Positions 16,291 through 25,064 of a stretch of DNA of 64,000 bases are shown piece by piece (within the stretch, counting starts at the first letter, position 1; the number at the start of each line of letters is the position of its first letter). A program made the position numbers and the translations under genes. The notes under the pieces were generated by a model that saw only the letters and a list, made by a program, of their open reading frames with translations, did not search any database and was not told the DNA's origin. The stretch lies in assembly GCA_938008435.1 (NCBI GenBank), contig CALLKK010000010.1, forward strand, positions 176,535 through 240,534, read 5' to 3'. The DNA comes from an uncultured Steroidobacter sp. Lineage in GTDB: Bacteria > Pseudomonadota > Gammaproteobacteria > Steroidobacterales > Steroidobacteraceae.

Positions 16291-17400
16291 ATGAACAAGG
16301 CTGTCGTTCTGCTCACGTTGACCACCGCGGGCAGCGTACTTGCCTGCGCGCATCTTGCCGTCACGTTGCGCGAGGAGCGCGCCCAGCGCGCCGAGCTCGA
16401 AGCGCGCGTTGCCGAGCTCAAGGAATTGGCCGATCGCGTGAACGCCTTGAACCAGGTGCGTCCGCCGCTCGGCGTCACGCCTGTTTCACCTGGACGTTCG
16501 CCGCGCACAGAAACCGTCGCAAACGAGACCGCGCCGGCTTCGTTCACACACGACGCAGACGATGCCAGCGACGCGACCGCGCGGCTCGACCCGCGCGAAC
16601 GCGCGCGTGAGCGGCTCGAGCGCCAGCGCGAGCTCTTGCAAGATCCCGAATATCGCGAGGCCCTGCGTAAACAACACCGCTTGCAGTTGGCAACGATGTA
16701 TCCAGGCCTCGAGAATGCGCTCGGGCTGACGGCGGAGGAAACGGAGCGGCTGCTCGATCTGCTCGCGGCGCAGCGAGTGCAGGATATGACCGAATTCGTG
16801 GATGGACCGCGCTTCTTTCGCAATCGGCCCGATGCGATGCGCGAGCTCGAGGCCACGCTGCGCGAACGGCAACTGCGGCATCTGGAGCAAATCGAAGCCG
16901 AGCTCGGCTCGAGCGTCCGTCAGAAATGGGCCGAGTATCAGGAAACGATCGGACAGCGGCACCGTGCCGCTAGCTTGCAATCGCAGCTCACCGCGGCTGG
17001 CTCGCCGCTCGATGCACAGCAATCGCAAGCGCTGCTCGATGCGCTCCTTGCAGAACAACGACATCAAACGAACGATCTGTCAGGCGGCGGATGGAACACA
17101 GCGTTCGCCAGCAGCGCAACGCTGAACGCAAGCATCGATCCGTCCGATTGGCTTCGCGCGCAGGAAGAATCGCACCAACGCATCTTGGCTGCGCTGGCTC
17201 CCAAACTGAACGGCGAGCAACTCGGGCAGATCGCGAAGATTTTTGCGCGCGAACGTGAAACGCAACGCGCCTCGCTCGAGCTGATGCAGGTTCAAGGCTT
17301 CGAAGCGGGCGCACCGATCATCGGCGGCCCGCGCTTCGGGCCGCTCCCGGCAGCCGGACCGGCCATCGAGGCCGCACGCATGCAACGGCCGCCGCGCTGA
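16291..17400 (+). CDS. Membrane-anchored coiled-coil hypothetical protein
   Basis: A 369-residue protein with an N-terminal hydrophobic segment (about 4-20) that may be a signal anchor or, given the Cys at 19, a lipid-modified signal. Heptad-rich coiled coil (REERAQRAELEARVAELKE) follows, then a low-complexity linker and a long charged helical domain with the LTAEETERLLDLLA pattern. The C-terminus is Gly/Pro-rich. No family recognised. It follows DUF3014 on one transcript. Confidence 0.7.
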   Translation: MNKAVVLLTLTTAGSVLACAHLAVTLREERAQRAELEARVAELKELADRVNALNQVRPPLGVTPVSPGRSPRTETVANETAPASFTHDADDASDATARLDPRERARERLERQRELLQDPEYREALRKQHRLQLATMYPGLENALGLTAEETERLLDLLAAQRVQDMTEFVDGPRFFRNRPDAMRELEATLRERQLRHLEQIEAELGSSVRQKWAEYQETIGQRHRAASLQSQLTAAGSPLDAQQSQALLDALLAEQRHQTNDLSGGGWNTAFASSATLNASIDPSDWLRAQEESHQRILAALAPKLNGEQLGQIAKIFARERETQRASLELMQVQGFEAGAPIIGGPRFGPLPAAGPAIEAARMQRPPR

Positions 17401-17452
17401 CCGCAGCCATACGGCTGCTGCCGCTATTGCGAAGCGACGCGCAGAGACGGGC

Positions 17453-17869
17453 TCAAGTTCGAGCCGCGTCCAAGCGCACGAGCGCATCCTCGAGCACGTG
17501 CGCGATATCTTCTTCGGTATACGGCTTGCTGAGCAGAGCAAGCGGGCGAGCGCGTTCGATGCGATCGGCCACCTCGGCAAACGATGCGCCCGTCATTAGC
17601 ACCGAGCGAATGCCGTACCGTTCGAGCAGCGCCGCAGCAGTATCGATACCGTCACCGCCATCCCCGACGAGCCCCACATCGACGATCGCGATATCCGTGG
17701 GCGTACCCGCCGCGATCGCCAAAGCAGTGCGCAATGACGGTGCAATGCCGCTCACCGAGTGACCCAATTCTTGTAAGACGTTCTGCAGATGTAGGCCCGT
17801 CAACGTCTCATCCTCGACGATGAGCACGCGCAGCACGGGATTGACGGGACGGTCAGGGTTGCAATTCAT
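17453..17869 (-). CDS. Single-domain response regulator
   Basis: A receiver domain only (about 138 aa). The acidic pair is in LIVEDE, the phosphoacceptor Asp in AIVDVG, Thr in MTGAS and the switch Lys in SKPY; all four key positions are present. I start at ATG 17869 (MNCNPD); an in-frame ATG further upstream would add about 17 or 41 residues. No output domain and no kinase beside it, so it probably relays phosphate or binds a partner protein. Confidence 0.82.
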   Translation of the reverse strand: MNCNPDRPVNPVLRVLIVEDETLTGLHLQNVLQELGHSVSGIAPSLRTALAIAAGTPTDIAIVDVGLVGDGGDGIDTAAALLERYGIRSVLMTGASFAEVADRIERARPLALLSKPYTEEDIAHVLEDALVRLDAART

Positions 17870-18236
17870 CTTCTTGCGCTCAGGCTGAGGCCCGTTCCGC
17901 CGTGAATAATCGAGCTGCATAACGCCGATGCTCCAGCTGCTGGCCTGATTGGCATCGTCCGAGATGCCGGCAATGCCCGGCGCGCGCTTCAAGTTCCGGT
18001 GGGAGAGCCGCTTGTTGTCGGCATCTTACCTGCAAGAGCGAGCTCTTGGCCGTTCTCTTTTCTACTTCAAACAGCTTGCGCTCAATGAGCATCCTCGTTT
18101 GCGGGAAACCTCGCAGCACAACGACCCCTGCTTATCCTGGGCAAAGACGGCATGTCGGGCTCCCCTTAGATACCCACTAGTGCCGACGTAGGCACTTTGC
18201 CGTACTATGCCCTATCGAAGCCCAGGGACGCCATTC
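17870..18236. other. Intergenic region between two divergent response regulators
   Basis: About 370 bases containing both promoters. A short GTGCC/GGCAC hairpin (18180-18195) lies 40 bases upstream of the plus-strand regulator. I see no convincing gene or conserved RNA. Confidence 0.4.
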
Positions 18237-18623
18237 ATGCGAATTCTCCTAGTCGAAGATGAGTTGCTCGTTCGCATGTTTGCGGTCGACGCACTCGAAG
18301 ACGCCGGCTTTCGCGTCGAAGAGGCCGGTACGGCCGCGGAAGCACTTAGCGCCTTCGCGCAGTTGGCCGACGAGCTGTGCGCAGCCATCATCGACCTCGG
18401 CTTGCCCGACCGTTCCGGCGACGAGCTCGCCGCCCAGTTGCGCGATCGACGTGCAGATCTGCCGATTCTGATTGCGAGCGGTCGTAGCGAGGGCGAGATT
18501 CGCGACCGCTTTGCACACGATGCGCATGTTGGCGTGTTGATCAAGCCATACACCGCCGCGATGCTCATCGACAGCCTCGCGACGGTGGGCATCAAGGGCG
18601 CGGAGCTTCGCCCATTCCGATAG
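18237..18623 (+). CDS. Single-domain response regulator
   Basis: A 128-residue receiver domain starting MRILLVEDE: acidic pair in VEDE, phosphoacceptor Asp in IIDLGLP, the Ser/Thr position in IASGRS and Lys in IKPY. An in-frame ATG at 18207 would add ten residues before the first strand; 18237 matches the family start better. Divergent to the other receiver-only gene at 17453-17869; the two may be paralogues. Confidence 0.82.
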   Translation: MRILLVEDELLVRMFAVDALEDAGFRVEEAGTAAEALSAFAQLADELCAAIIDLGLPDRSGDELAAQLRDRRADLPILIASGRSEGEIRDRFAHDAHVGVLIKPYTAAMLIDSLATVGIKGAELRPFR

Positions 18624-18653
18624 ACAACCCGCGTTCTCCGCGCCCTGTTTGCT

Positions 18654-19283
18654 TCAAGCCTGCGCGACCTGCGGCACCTTCAGCCCTTCCGCCTGCAACG
18701 TGCGTTGCACGTGCGGCCGAGCTGCCACGCGCCCGTAATAGCGTGCAAGACGCGGCCATTGCGCGAGATCGAGGTCGGCCGCCTTGCTCCAGTTCAAGAT
18801 GGTGAACAGATAAGCATCCGCCACCGTGAACTGTTCGCCGAGTAGATAAGCGCGTTCACCGAGCTCGCCGTCGACATAGGCGTAATGCGTTGCCAGCTTC
18901 TTGCGCGCGAAATCCCGCCAACCATCGGCCGGCAGCTCCGGATGGAAGAATGCATAGAACGTCTTGTGGAGCTCGCTCGTCGTGAAGTTGAGCCATTCGA
19001 GCACTCGATAGCGTTCCTGCGTTCCGACCGGCGCAATCAAACCGGCGGCCGGCCGCTGATCGGCCAGGTACTGCACGATCACCGGACCCTCGGTCAACCG
19101 CGTGCCGTCGTCGAGCTCGAGAATCGGCACGTAGTTCTTCGCATGGATCGCCGCGAGGGGCGTGCCCGACGCCGTCGAATGTGCCTTCAGATCCACCCGC
19201 TCGAGCTCGAAGTCGTACCCGGCCTCGTTCAGTACGATGTGCGGTGAAAGCGAGCACGCGCCCGGGGAGTAATACAGCTTCAT
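18654..19283 (-). CDS. Glutathione S-transferase, beta class
   Basis: A 209-residue GST: thioredoxin-like N-domain starting MKLYYSPGACSLSPHI with the beta-class Cys10, the cis-Pro in NYVPILE, and GPVIVQYLAD for the glutathione gamma-Glu site, followed by the all-helical domain (SELHKTFYAFFHPE, FTVADAYLFTIL). ATG 19283 has a perfect AGGAGG six bases upstream. It lies divergent to an AraC regulator, which may control it. Confidence 0.92.
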   Translation of the reverse strand: MKLYYSPGACSLSPHIVLNEAGYDFELERVDLKAHSTASGTPLAAIHAKNYVPILELDDGTRLTEGPVIVQYLADQRPAAGLIAPVGTQERYRVLEWLNFTTSELHKTFYAFFHPELPADGWRDFARKKLATHYAYVDGELGERAYLLGEQFTVADAYLFTILNWSKAADLDLAQWPRLARYYGRVAARPHVQRTLQAEGLKVPQVAQA

Positions 19284-19551
19284 TTCGAACCTCCTGTACG
19301 TCCGTTCAATGACTTGAACACGCACCTTAGGTCGCAACGGTTGCTTGCGGGAGATTCGAGACGCTTGGTTTTCGCGCCCACCGTCTACGCGTGCACCCCG
19401 CTCATTCGTGACCTGCCCGAAACAATCAAATTCCGCGCCGAGGGTCTATACATGCTGGAGGGTCGGAGTAAGCTCTGCGTCACTCGGTCAAGTTTTATCT
19501 ATTCCCGCATCGTTCGATGCGGGCCCATGCAAGCAGATGGGGATCGGCTCC

Positions 19552-20511
19552 ATGGACGTACTATCCAATGTGTTGAAGGTGACGAACTTGGCCACTCACG
19601 TGCTGGGTGCGCGCGAGTTCATTCCTCCGTGGGGCATTCGTATCGAAGCGCAGGCCACTGCCGCGGTGCACATCGTCAAGCGCGGCTCCTGCTGGCTCAA
19701 ACGCGGCGACCAAGAGCCCATTCGATTGAATGCCGGTGATGTAGTGCTGTTGCCGACCGGCGAGGCGCATGCGCTGTCCTCGGATCGCGAGATGCGCGAT
19801 CTCGAGCCGCACCGCGAAGCGCTGGCCCGTGCACAAGGCGTCGTGATTCCGCCCCGCCGCGGCGTGCCGGATCTGTCGACGGAGCCGACCGTGCTGCACT
19901 GTGCGGGCTACGAGCTCTCGCAGGAAGCCGCGCATCCGTTGCTCTCGCTGCTGCCGCCCGTCGTGCGCCTGCCGGCCGACCAGGCACAACGCGACAGCGA
20001 GCTCGAGCTCTTGCTGCGTTTGATCACGCAAGAGACGACGCGGCGCGATGCCGGTACGGATCTCGTCGTGCCGCGACTGATCGATGCGCTGTTCGTGTAC
20101 ATCCTGCGCGCTTGGCTGCGCGAGCAGCCGGAAGGCTCGGGCGGCTGGTTGGGCGCGCTGCGCGATCCGCAGATTCGCAAAGCGCTCACGTTGATTCACA
20201 ACTCGCCGCAGGCGCCGTGGACCGTCGAGTCTCTCGCACGCTCGGTGGCCATGTCGCGCGCGGCATTCGCCAAGCGTTTCACCGAGCTCGTCGGCGAGCC
20301 GCCGCTCACTTACGTGACGCGTTGGCGTATGGACCTCGCAGCGAAGATGCTGCGCGAATCGACCGAGCCGGTCTCGAGGATCGCAAGCCGCGTCGGTTAC
20401 ATCTCCGAAACGGCGTTTGCGAAGGCCTTTCGCCGTCGTCGCAACGTCGCCCCGGGACAGTATCGACACGGCCGTGCGCGCAAACGCGCCGAGGCCGTGG
20501 CGACAGCGTGA
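19552..20511 (+). CDS. AraC-family regulator with N-terminal cupin
   Basis: A 319-residue regulator. The N-terminal cupin-like domain (about 20-180; GSCWLKRGDQEPIRLNAGDVVLLP) probably senses a ligand; the C-terminal AraC DNA-binding domain has both helix-turn-helices (VESLARSVAMSRAAFAKRF and VSRIASRVGYISETAFAKAFR). I use ATG 19552 (MDVLSN); ATG 19537 is possible. This type often regulates an adjacent, divergent oxidoreductase or detoxification gene; here that neighbour is the GST. Confidence 0.88.
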   Translation: MDVLSNVLKVTNLATHVLGAREFIPPWGIRIEAQATAAVHIVKRGSCWLKRGDQEPIRLNAGDVVLLPTGEAHALSSDREMRDLEPHREALARAQGVVIPPRRGVPDLSTEPTVLHCAGYELSQEAAHPLLSLLPPVVRLPADQAQRDSELELLLRLITQETTRRDAGTDLVVPRLIDALFVYILRAWLREQPEGSGGWLGALRDPQIRKALTLIHNSPQAPWTVESLARSVAMSRAAFAKRFTELVGEPPLTYVTRWRMDLAAKMLRESTEPVSRIASRVGYISETAFAKAFRRRRNVAPGQYRHGRARKRAEAVATA

Positions 20512-20531
20512 CGAAAGCGACGTCAAGATGA

Positions 20532-20559
20532 CTGCGGCGCGCGAATTTGCGCGCCGCAG
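20532..20559. terminator. Strong hairpin between convergent genes
   Basis: CTGCGGCGCGC and GCGCGCCGCAG form an 11-bp perfect stem with a 6-base loop, between the AraC stop (20511) and the convergent small membrane gene (stop 20580). No T-run follows on either strand, so a bidirectional terminator of the U-less type or an mRNA end stabiliser is likely. Confidence 0.5.
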
Positions 20560-20579
20560 CCTTGCTCATCGGACATGCG

Positions 20580-20771
20580 CTAGTGGCTTCTGCTCCACTC
20601 GTCCGGCGGATTTTGCCGACGCACCTCTTGTGGATCGGCAGCCGTGCCCTTGCGGTAACCGCGATCGAACTTGCGTCGCCTGAACATATAAATGGTCAGC
20701 GCGAGCGCGAGGGCGATCAGGATCAGGCAGGGAATCAAGTACTCGCTGAAGAATTGAATGAGAGGACCCAT
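20580..20771 (-). CDS. Small membrane protein, 63 aa
   Basis: One strong membrane segment at about 9-30 (YLIPCLILIALALALTIYMF) followed by a basic, hydrophilic tail (RRRKFDRGYRKG, QEVRRQNPPDEW). The positive-inside rule puts the tail in the cytoplasm. ATG 20771 follows a short purine stretch. Function unknown. Confidence 0.65.
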   Translation of the reverse strand: MGPLIQFFSEYLIPCLILIALALALTIYMFRRRKFDRGYRKGTAADPQEVRRQNPPDEWSRSH

Positions 20772-20899
20772 GGTACTCCTAGTGCTCGCCGCGAAACGCG
20801 ACGCCGTACCGAGGTAACGGCCGAAGCCGGCTCATGGGTTCCACGAGCGGGAAGGAATTGCCAGGAGCGCAGCGCGACGGCCGCCGCGCACATCCAGGA

Positions 20900-20974
20900 T
20901 TACTGTCGTCGCATTCTCGTGACGATGATGGCGACGATGATCGCGATCAAGACGAGCAGCACCAACAAGCGCAT
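20900..20974 (-). CDS. Tiny single-pass membrane peptide, 24 aa
   Basis: Minus-strand ATG at 20974, TAA at 20900. The product is MRLLVLLVLIAIIVAIIV plus a basic tail TRMRRQ, a near-perfect single transmembrane helix. It begins 13 bases after the stop of the mocA-like gene, and that stop region supplies GAGGAA as ribosome site, so coupling is likely. The residue choice is far from random in GC-rich DNA. No function can be assigned. Confidence 0.5.
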   Translation of the reverse strand: MRLLVLLVLIAIIVAIIVTRMRRQ

Positions 20975-20987
20975 TACGATCGATTCC

Positions 20988-21575
20988 TCAGGTGGTGAAG
21001 CGTGCGGTCAGCTCGGCCAACTGCTCAGGGGTGTCGAGATCGATCGCCGCATTTGGCATCGGAACACGCACGAGCGTATCGCGATTCCGTTCGAGCACGG
21101 AACGAGCACCCTGATCGCCGCGCAGCTGCGCGAGCTCGGTAAAGTAGACATAGGGAAAAATGGCGGGCACCCCGAAGCGACCGTCGTACACGCTCGCCGC
21201 GATGGAGCTTTCCTGAGTCTTCCAGGCATCGACAAGGCGCTTGAGATCGCCGCTCGTGACCGCCACTTGATCGCCGAGCAGGATCATGGCCGCTTCGCAG
21301 GCGGGCGGCAGTGCCGCGAGTCCTGCGCGAATCGAAGAGGCCATGCCTTCCTCCCACTCGCGATTGACGACCCAGGAAGCGGAGGTGCGAGATAACAAAG
21401 GAGTGATGTCTCGCGCGTGCGCGCCGATCACGACCATGACGTTGTGACCGGCTACTGCCACGGCATTGGCGATCACGATATGCAGCGCCGGCCGCCCGCC
21501 GATGGGCGCCAGCTGTTTCGGCTGACCGAGGCGGGTCGACGCGCCGGCTGCAAGGACGATGATGTGGGGCACCAT
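20988..21575 (-). CDS. MobA/MocA-like nucleotidyltransferase
   Basis: A 195-residue NTP-transferase: signature LAAGASTRLGQPKQL (8-22), the metal-binding GDQ block (LLGDQVAVT, usually GDQP) and the FGVPAIFP strand near the C-terminus, which in MocA precedes cofactor binding. Family members transfer CMP or GMP to molybdopterin; the pattern is closest to MocA, which makes molybdopterin cytosine dinucleotide. No molybdoenzyme gene is beside it, so the assignment rests on the motifs. Confidence 0.82.
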   Translation of the reverse strand: MVPHIIVLAAGASTRLGQPKQLAPIGGRPALHIVIANAVAVAGHNVMVVIGAHARDITPLLSRTSASWVVNREWEEGMASSIRAGLAALPPACEAAMILLGDQVAVTSGDLKRLVDAWKTQESSIAASVYDGRFGVPAIFPYVYFTELAQLRGDQGARSVLERNRDTLVRVPMPNAAIDLDTPEQLAELTARFTT

Positions 21576-21731
21576 GATGCGCCGATCGTACTCGGACGCA
21601 CCACGTCATGAAAGAACGCGCGATGCGGGTGCAAGCGATCGAGTGATACAGTGTACGAAGCGCCTTGCGCGAGCGCGCAATCGGCACGCTGCCCTTAGGG
21701 GCTTTGGCTTGACGACGAGAGCACACGTTCC

Positions 21732-22265
21732 ATGGCTGTTCGACCGGTTCTCAAGATGGGCGATCCCAGGCTTTTGCAAGTAGCCAAGCCGGTGGAAACC
21801 TTCGACACGCCCGAGCTGCACGCGCTGCTCACCGACATGCACGAGACGATGGAGGCATTGAACGGCGCCGGCCTTGCCGCGCCGCAGATCGGCGTCTCCC
21901 TCCAGGTCGTCATCTTCGGCGTGAGCCGCAATCCCCGCTATCCGCAGGCCGAACCCGTACCTTACACGGTGCTCATCAACCCGACGCTCGAACCGCTGAG
22001 CGACGAAATGGAAGAAGGCTGGGAAGGATGTCTATCGGTGCCGGGCATGCGCGGGCTCGTGCCGCGTTACGTGCGCCTGCGCTATCGCGGCTACGATCAG
22101 TACGGTCAGCCGATCGACCGCTCGGTCGAGGGATTTCACGCGCGCGTCGTGCAGCACGAGGTGGATCACCTGAACGGCATCCTTTACCCGATGCGCATTC
22201 GCGACTTGCGGAACTTCGGCTTCAACGAAACGCTGTTTCCCGGGCAGGAGCTGGCCGACGACTGA
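21732..22265 (+). CDS. def: Peptide deformylase
   Basis: Removes the formyl group from nascent N-terminal methionine. All three motifs are intact: GAGLAAPQIG (45-54), EGCLSVPG (98-105, Cys100 metal ligand) and QHEVDHLNG (141-149, His142 and His146 ligands, Glu143 catalyst). The length (177 aa) suits type I deformylases. It is not next to fmt, the usual partner; an SSADH gene follows 53 bases later. Confidence 0.95.
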   Translation: MAVRPVLKMGDPRLLQVAKPVETFDTPELHALLTDMHETMEALNGAGLAAPQIGVSLQVVIFGVSRNPRYPQAEPVPYTVLINPTLEPLSDEMEEGWEGCLSVPGMRGLVPRYVRLRYRGYDQYGQPIDRSVEGFHARVVQHEVDHLNGILYPMRIRDLRNFGFNETLFPGQELADD

Positions 22266-22318
22266 GCCCAGGCTCGGCACGGCCCCTGCTCTTTCCATTG
22301 CCCGATTGTGAGGATGTC

Positions 22319-23794
22319 ATGAGTGCCGCCCGCCCCCTGCAGCTTCCTTTGAAGGATCCGAGCCTGTTTCGGCAGCAAGCATATATTGCCGGTCGCTGGG
22401 AAGAGGCCGATTCGGGCAGGGTCACGGAGGTGACCAATCCTGCGACCGGCGAGCTCATCGGCACGATTCCGAATCTCGGCACGAACGAAACGCGCCGGGC
22501 CATCGAGGCAGCACAGCGCGCGCTGCCCGATTGGCGCGCACGAACCGCCAAGGAACGCGCGCAGATCCTGCGCAAGTGGTTCGAGCTCATGATGGCGAAT
22601 CAGGAAGATCTCGCCGTGCTCATGACGATCGAACAAGGCAAGCCGCTCGCGGAGAGTCGCGGCGAGATCGCCTATGCGGCGGCATTCCTCGAGTGGTTCG
22701 CCGAGGAAGGCAAACGCGCTTACGGCGATGTCATTCCGGCGCACGGACGCGATAAGCGCATCGTCGTGCTCAAGCAGCCGATCGGCGTCTGCGCCGCGAT
22801 CACGCCCTGGAATTTCCCGTCCGCGATGATCACGCGCAAGGTCGCGCCGGCGCTTGCGGCAGGCTGCACGATGGTCATCAAACCGTCCGAGCTCACGCCT
22901 TACTCCGCGCTAGCCATGTGCGTGCTCGCCGAGCGCGCGGGCGTGCCGCCCGGAGTCGTCTCGGCCGTTACCGGCGATGCCAAGACGATCGGTGCCGAGC
23001 TCACGAGCAATCCGATCGTGCGCAAGCTGAGCTTCACCGGCTCCACCGCAGTGGGCAAAACCTTGATGGCGCAATGCGCGCCGACACTGAAGAAGCTCTC
23101 GCTCGAGCTCGGCGGCAATGCGCCGTTCATCGTGTTCGACGATGCGGATCTCGACACTGCGGTCGCAGGCGCGATTGCCTCGAAGTATCGCAACGCCGGA
23201 CAGACCTGCGTGTGCGCCAACCGCATCTATGTCCAAAGCGGCATTTACGATCGATTTGCCGAACGTCTGGCCGAACGCGCCGCGAGCATGAAAGTCGGCA
23301 ACGGACTCGAGAGCGACACGGTGATCGGACCGCTCATCGACGAGCGCGCCGTGACCAAGGTGGAAGCGCATGTAAGCGATGCGCTTGCGAAGGGCGCGAA
23401 GGTATTGACCGGCGGCACGCGGCTCAACGGTCCTGGAACGTTCTATACGCCGACGGTCCTCACAGGCGTTTCCGCCGACATGTTGCCGATGCGGGAGGAA
23501 ACCTTCGGACCGGTGGCACCGCTCATGCGGTTCGACACCGACGATGAAGCCATCGCGCTCGCCAATGCGAGCGAGTTCGGCCTCGCGGGCTATTTCTACA
23601 GCACGAATATCCGCCGCGTGTGGCGCGTCGCCGAAGCGCTCGAATGCGGCATCGTCGGCATCAACGAAGGCATCATCTCCACGGAAGTCGCGCCGTTCGG
23701 CGGCATCAAGGAGTCTGGCATCGGCCGCGAGGGCTCGAAGTACGGACTCGAGGAATACTTGGAAATCAAATACCTGTGCTTCGGCGGGATCTGA
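22319..23794 (+). CDS. gabD: NAD(P)+ succinate-semialdehyde dehydrogenase
   Basis: A 491-residue aldehyde dehydrogenase, GabD type. Catalytic Cys297 in GQTCVCANR, general base Glu263 in LELGGNAPF, cofactor strand TPWNFPSAM (162-170) and GSTAVGK. The GQTCVCANRIYVQ block is typical of succinate-semialdehyde dehydrogenases, the last step of GABA breakdown to succinate. ATG 22319 follows GAGGATG. No GABA transaminase is nearby, so it may serve another semialdehyde pathway. Confidence 0.92.
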   Translation: MSAARPLQLPLKDPSLFRQQAYIAGRWEEADSGRVTEVTNPATGELIGTIPNLGTNETRRAIEAAQRALPDWRARTAKERAQILRKWFELMMANQEDLAVLMTIEQGKPLAESRGEIAYAAAFLEWFAEEGKRAYGDVIPAHGRDKRIVVLKQPIGVCAAITPWNFPSAMITRKVAPALAAGCTMVIKPSELTPYSALAMCVLAERAGVPPGVVSAVTGDAKTIGAELTSNPIVRKLSFTGSTAVGKTLMAQCAPTLKKLSLELGGNAPFIVFDDADLDTAVAGAIASKYRNAGQTCVCANRIYVQSGIYDRFAERLAERAASMKVGNGLESDTVIGPLIDERAVTKVEAHVSDALAKGAKVLTGGTRLNGPGTFYTPTVLTGVSADMLPMREETFGPVAPLMRFDTDDEAIALANASEFGLAGYFYSTNIRRVWRVAEALECGIVGINEGIISTEVAPFGGIKESGIGREGSKYGLEEYLEIKYLCFGGI

Positions 23795-23894
23795 GCCGAG
23801 GCGCCGCGGCTGGCGCGGCGCATGGTCGGCGTTCGGCCGCGCGCCCTGCCGATGTACCATGGCGGGTCCGTCTTCCTTTACGACCGACAACGCC

Positions 23895-24329
23895 ATGCAC
23901 GCTCGCATCAAGTGGATCCAAGACGTCATGTTTCTCGGCGAATCCGGCTCGGGCCATTCCGTCGTCATGGACGGCGCACCCGAAGCGGGCGGCCGTAATC
24001 TCGGCTTCAGACCGATGGAAATGCTTTTGCTCGGCCTCGGCGGTTGCTCGGCATTCGACGTCGTGATGATCCTCAAACGCGGCCGCGAGCGTGTAACCGA
24101 TTGCGTCGTCGAGATCGACGCCGAGCGCGCGAGCACGGATCCGAAGGTGTTCACGAAGATTCATCTGAAATACATCGTGACCGGCGTGGCGCTCGATCCG
24201 AAGAAGGTCGAACGAGCGGTCGCGTTGTCCGCAGACAAATACTGCTCCGCAAGCGCGATCATGGCGAAAACGGCGGAGCTGTCGCATTCGATCGAAATCG
24301 TCCAGGCAACGACCGCGGCCGAGGCCTAG
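23895..24329 (+). CDS. OsmC/YhfA-family redox protein
   Basis: A 144-residue OsmC-fold protein of the YhfA branch, with the two conserved cysteines at 51 (LGLGGCSAFDV) and 117 (DKYCSAS) seen in thiol peroxidase relatives. The branch is linked to thiol-dependent reduction of organic hydroperoxides, but YhfA itself has no settled substrate. Followed by a second, classic OsmC gene 58 bases on. Confidence 0.88.
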   Translation: MHARIKWIQDVMFLGESGSGHSVVMDGAPEAGGRNLGFRPMEMLLLGLGGCSAFDVVMILKRGRERVTDCVVEIDAERASTDPKVFTKIHLKYIVTGVALDPKKVERAVALSADKYCSASAIMAKTAELSHSIEIVQATTAAEA

Positions 24330-24387
24330 CGCACCGCGCGGGCTGCGTCCTGGGTCGTCGCCATATCGCTCACATAGGAGGTCGATC

Positions 24388-24819
24388 ATGAAACGCAGCG
24401 CCTCGGCAGTTTGGAACGGCGGCCTGAAGGACGGCAAAGGCACGATCTCGACGCAAAGCGGCGTGCTTGCCGACACGCAATATTCGTTCGGCACGCGCTT
24501 CGAAGATGGCATCGGCACGAATCCCGAAGAGCTGATCGCCGCGGCACACGCAGGCTGCTTTTCGATGGCGCTGTCGGCACAGCTCGGCAACGCAGGTCAC
24601 GTCGCCGAGCGGATTCAAACGGAAGCGACGGTCTCGCTCGAGAAAACCGCTGAGGGTTTCACCGTGACCGCCGTGCACCTGAAGGTCCGCGCCAAAGTGC
24701 CCGGCGCCACACCGCCCGATTTCCAACAGGCCGCGCAGGCCGCGAAAGAAGGCTGCCCCATCTCACGCCTGCTCAAGGCCGAGATCACGATGGATGCGAA
24801 GTTGGAGGGGTGGACATAA
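24388..24819 (+). CDS. osmC: Organic hydroperoxide resistance protein OsmC
   Basis: A 143-residue OsmC: redox cysteines at 57 (AAHAGCFSMAL) and 123 (AKEGCPISRLL) and the N-terminal ATG with AGGAGG eight bases upstream. It reduces organic hydroperoxides in the cytoplasm, usually recycled by lipoyl proteins. It forms a pair with the YhfA-like gene before it. A repeat-rich intergenic segment starts directly after its stop. Confidence 0.92.
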   Translation: MKRSASAVWNGGLKDGKGTISTQSGVLADTQYSFGTRFEDGIGTNPEELIAAAHAGCFSMALSAQLGNAGHVAERIQTEATVSLEKTAEGFTVTAVHLKVRAKVPGATPPDFQQAAQAAKEGCPISRLLKAEITMDAKLEGWT

Positions 24820-24820
24820 G

Positions 24821-25048
24821 AGGCTGGAGGCAGGAGAACGAAGGCACGCTCCGCGTGCCTTCCGACCTTCCGTAGCCTGCAGCCTGTAGCCTGTAGTCCG
24901 TAGCCTTTCTAGCCAGCCGCCCAGCACCCAGGGCCCAGGGCCCTTACTGGGCTGGAGGCTGGAGGCAGGAGAACGAAGGCACGTTCCGCGCGTGCCTTTA
25001 GCCGTTGTCTGTAGTCCGTAGTCTGTAGCCCGTAGCCTTTCTAGCCAG
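24821..25048. repeat. Composite repeat: duplicated 95-bp unit with heptamer tract
   Basis: Two copies (24821-24916 and 24956-25048, period 135) share the opening AGGCTGGAGGCAGGAGAACG, a palindrome-like GGCACGC/GCGTGCC core and the close GTAGCCTTTCTAGCCAG. Within each copy are degenerate heptamers such as CTGTAGC and CTGTAGT. A GGGCCCAGGGCCC stretch separates the copies. Related heptamers occur near 45.93 kb and, reversed, at 55.24 kb. It lies between osmC and the convergent transporter gene. Confidence 0.8.
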
Positions 25049-25064
25049 GGCCCAGCGCCCGAAT

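Noticed and set aside
22910..24154. 414-codon open frame on the minus strand
   Set aside because: Antisense to gabD and the first OsmC gene; no recognisable domain.
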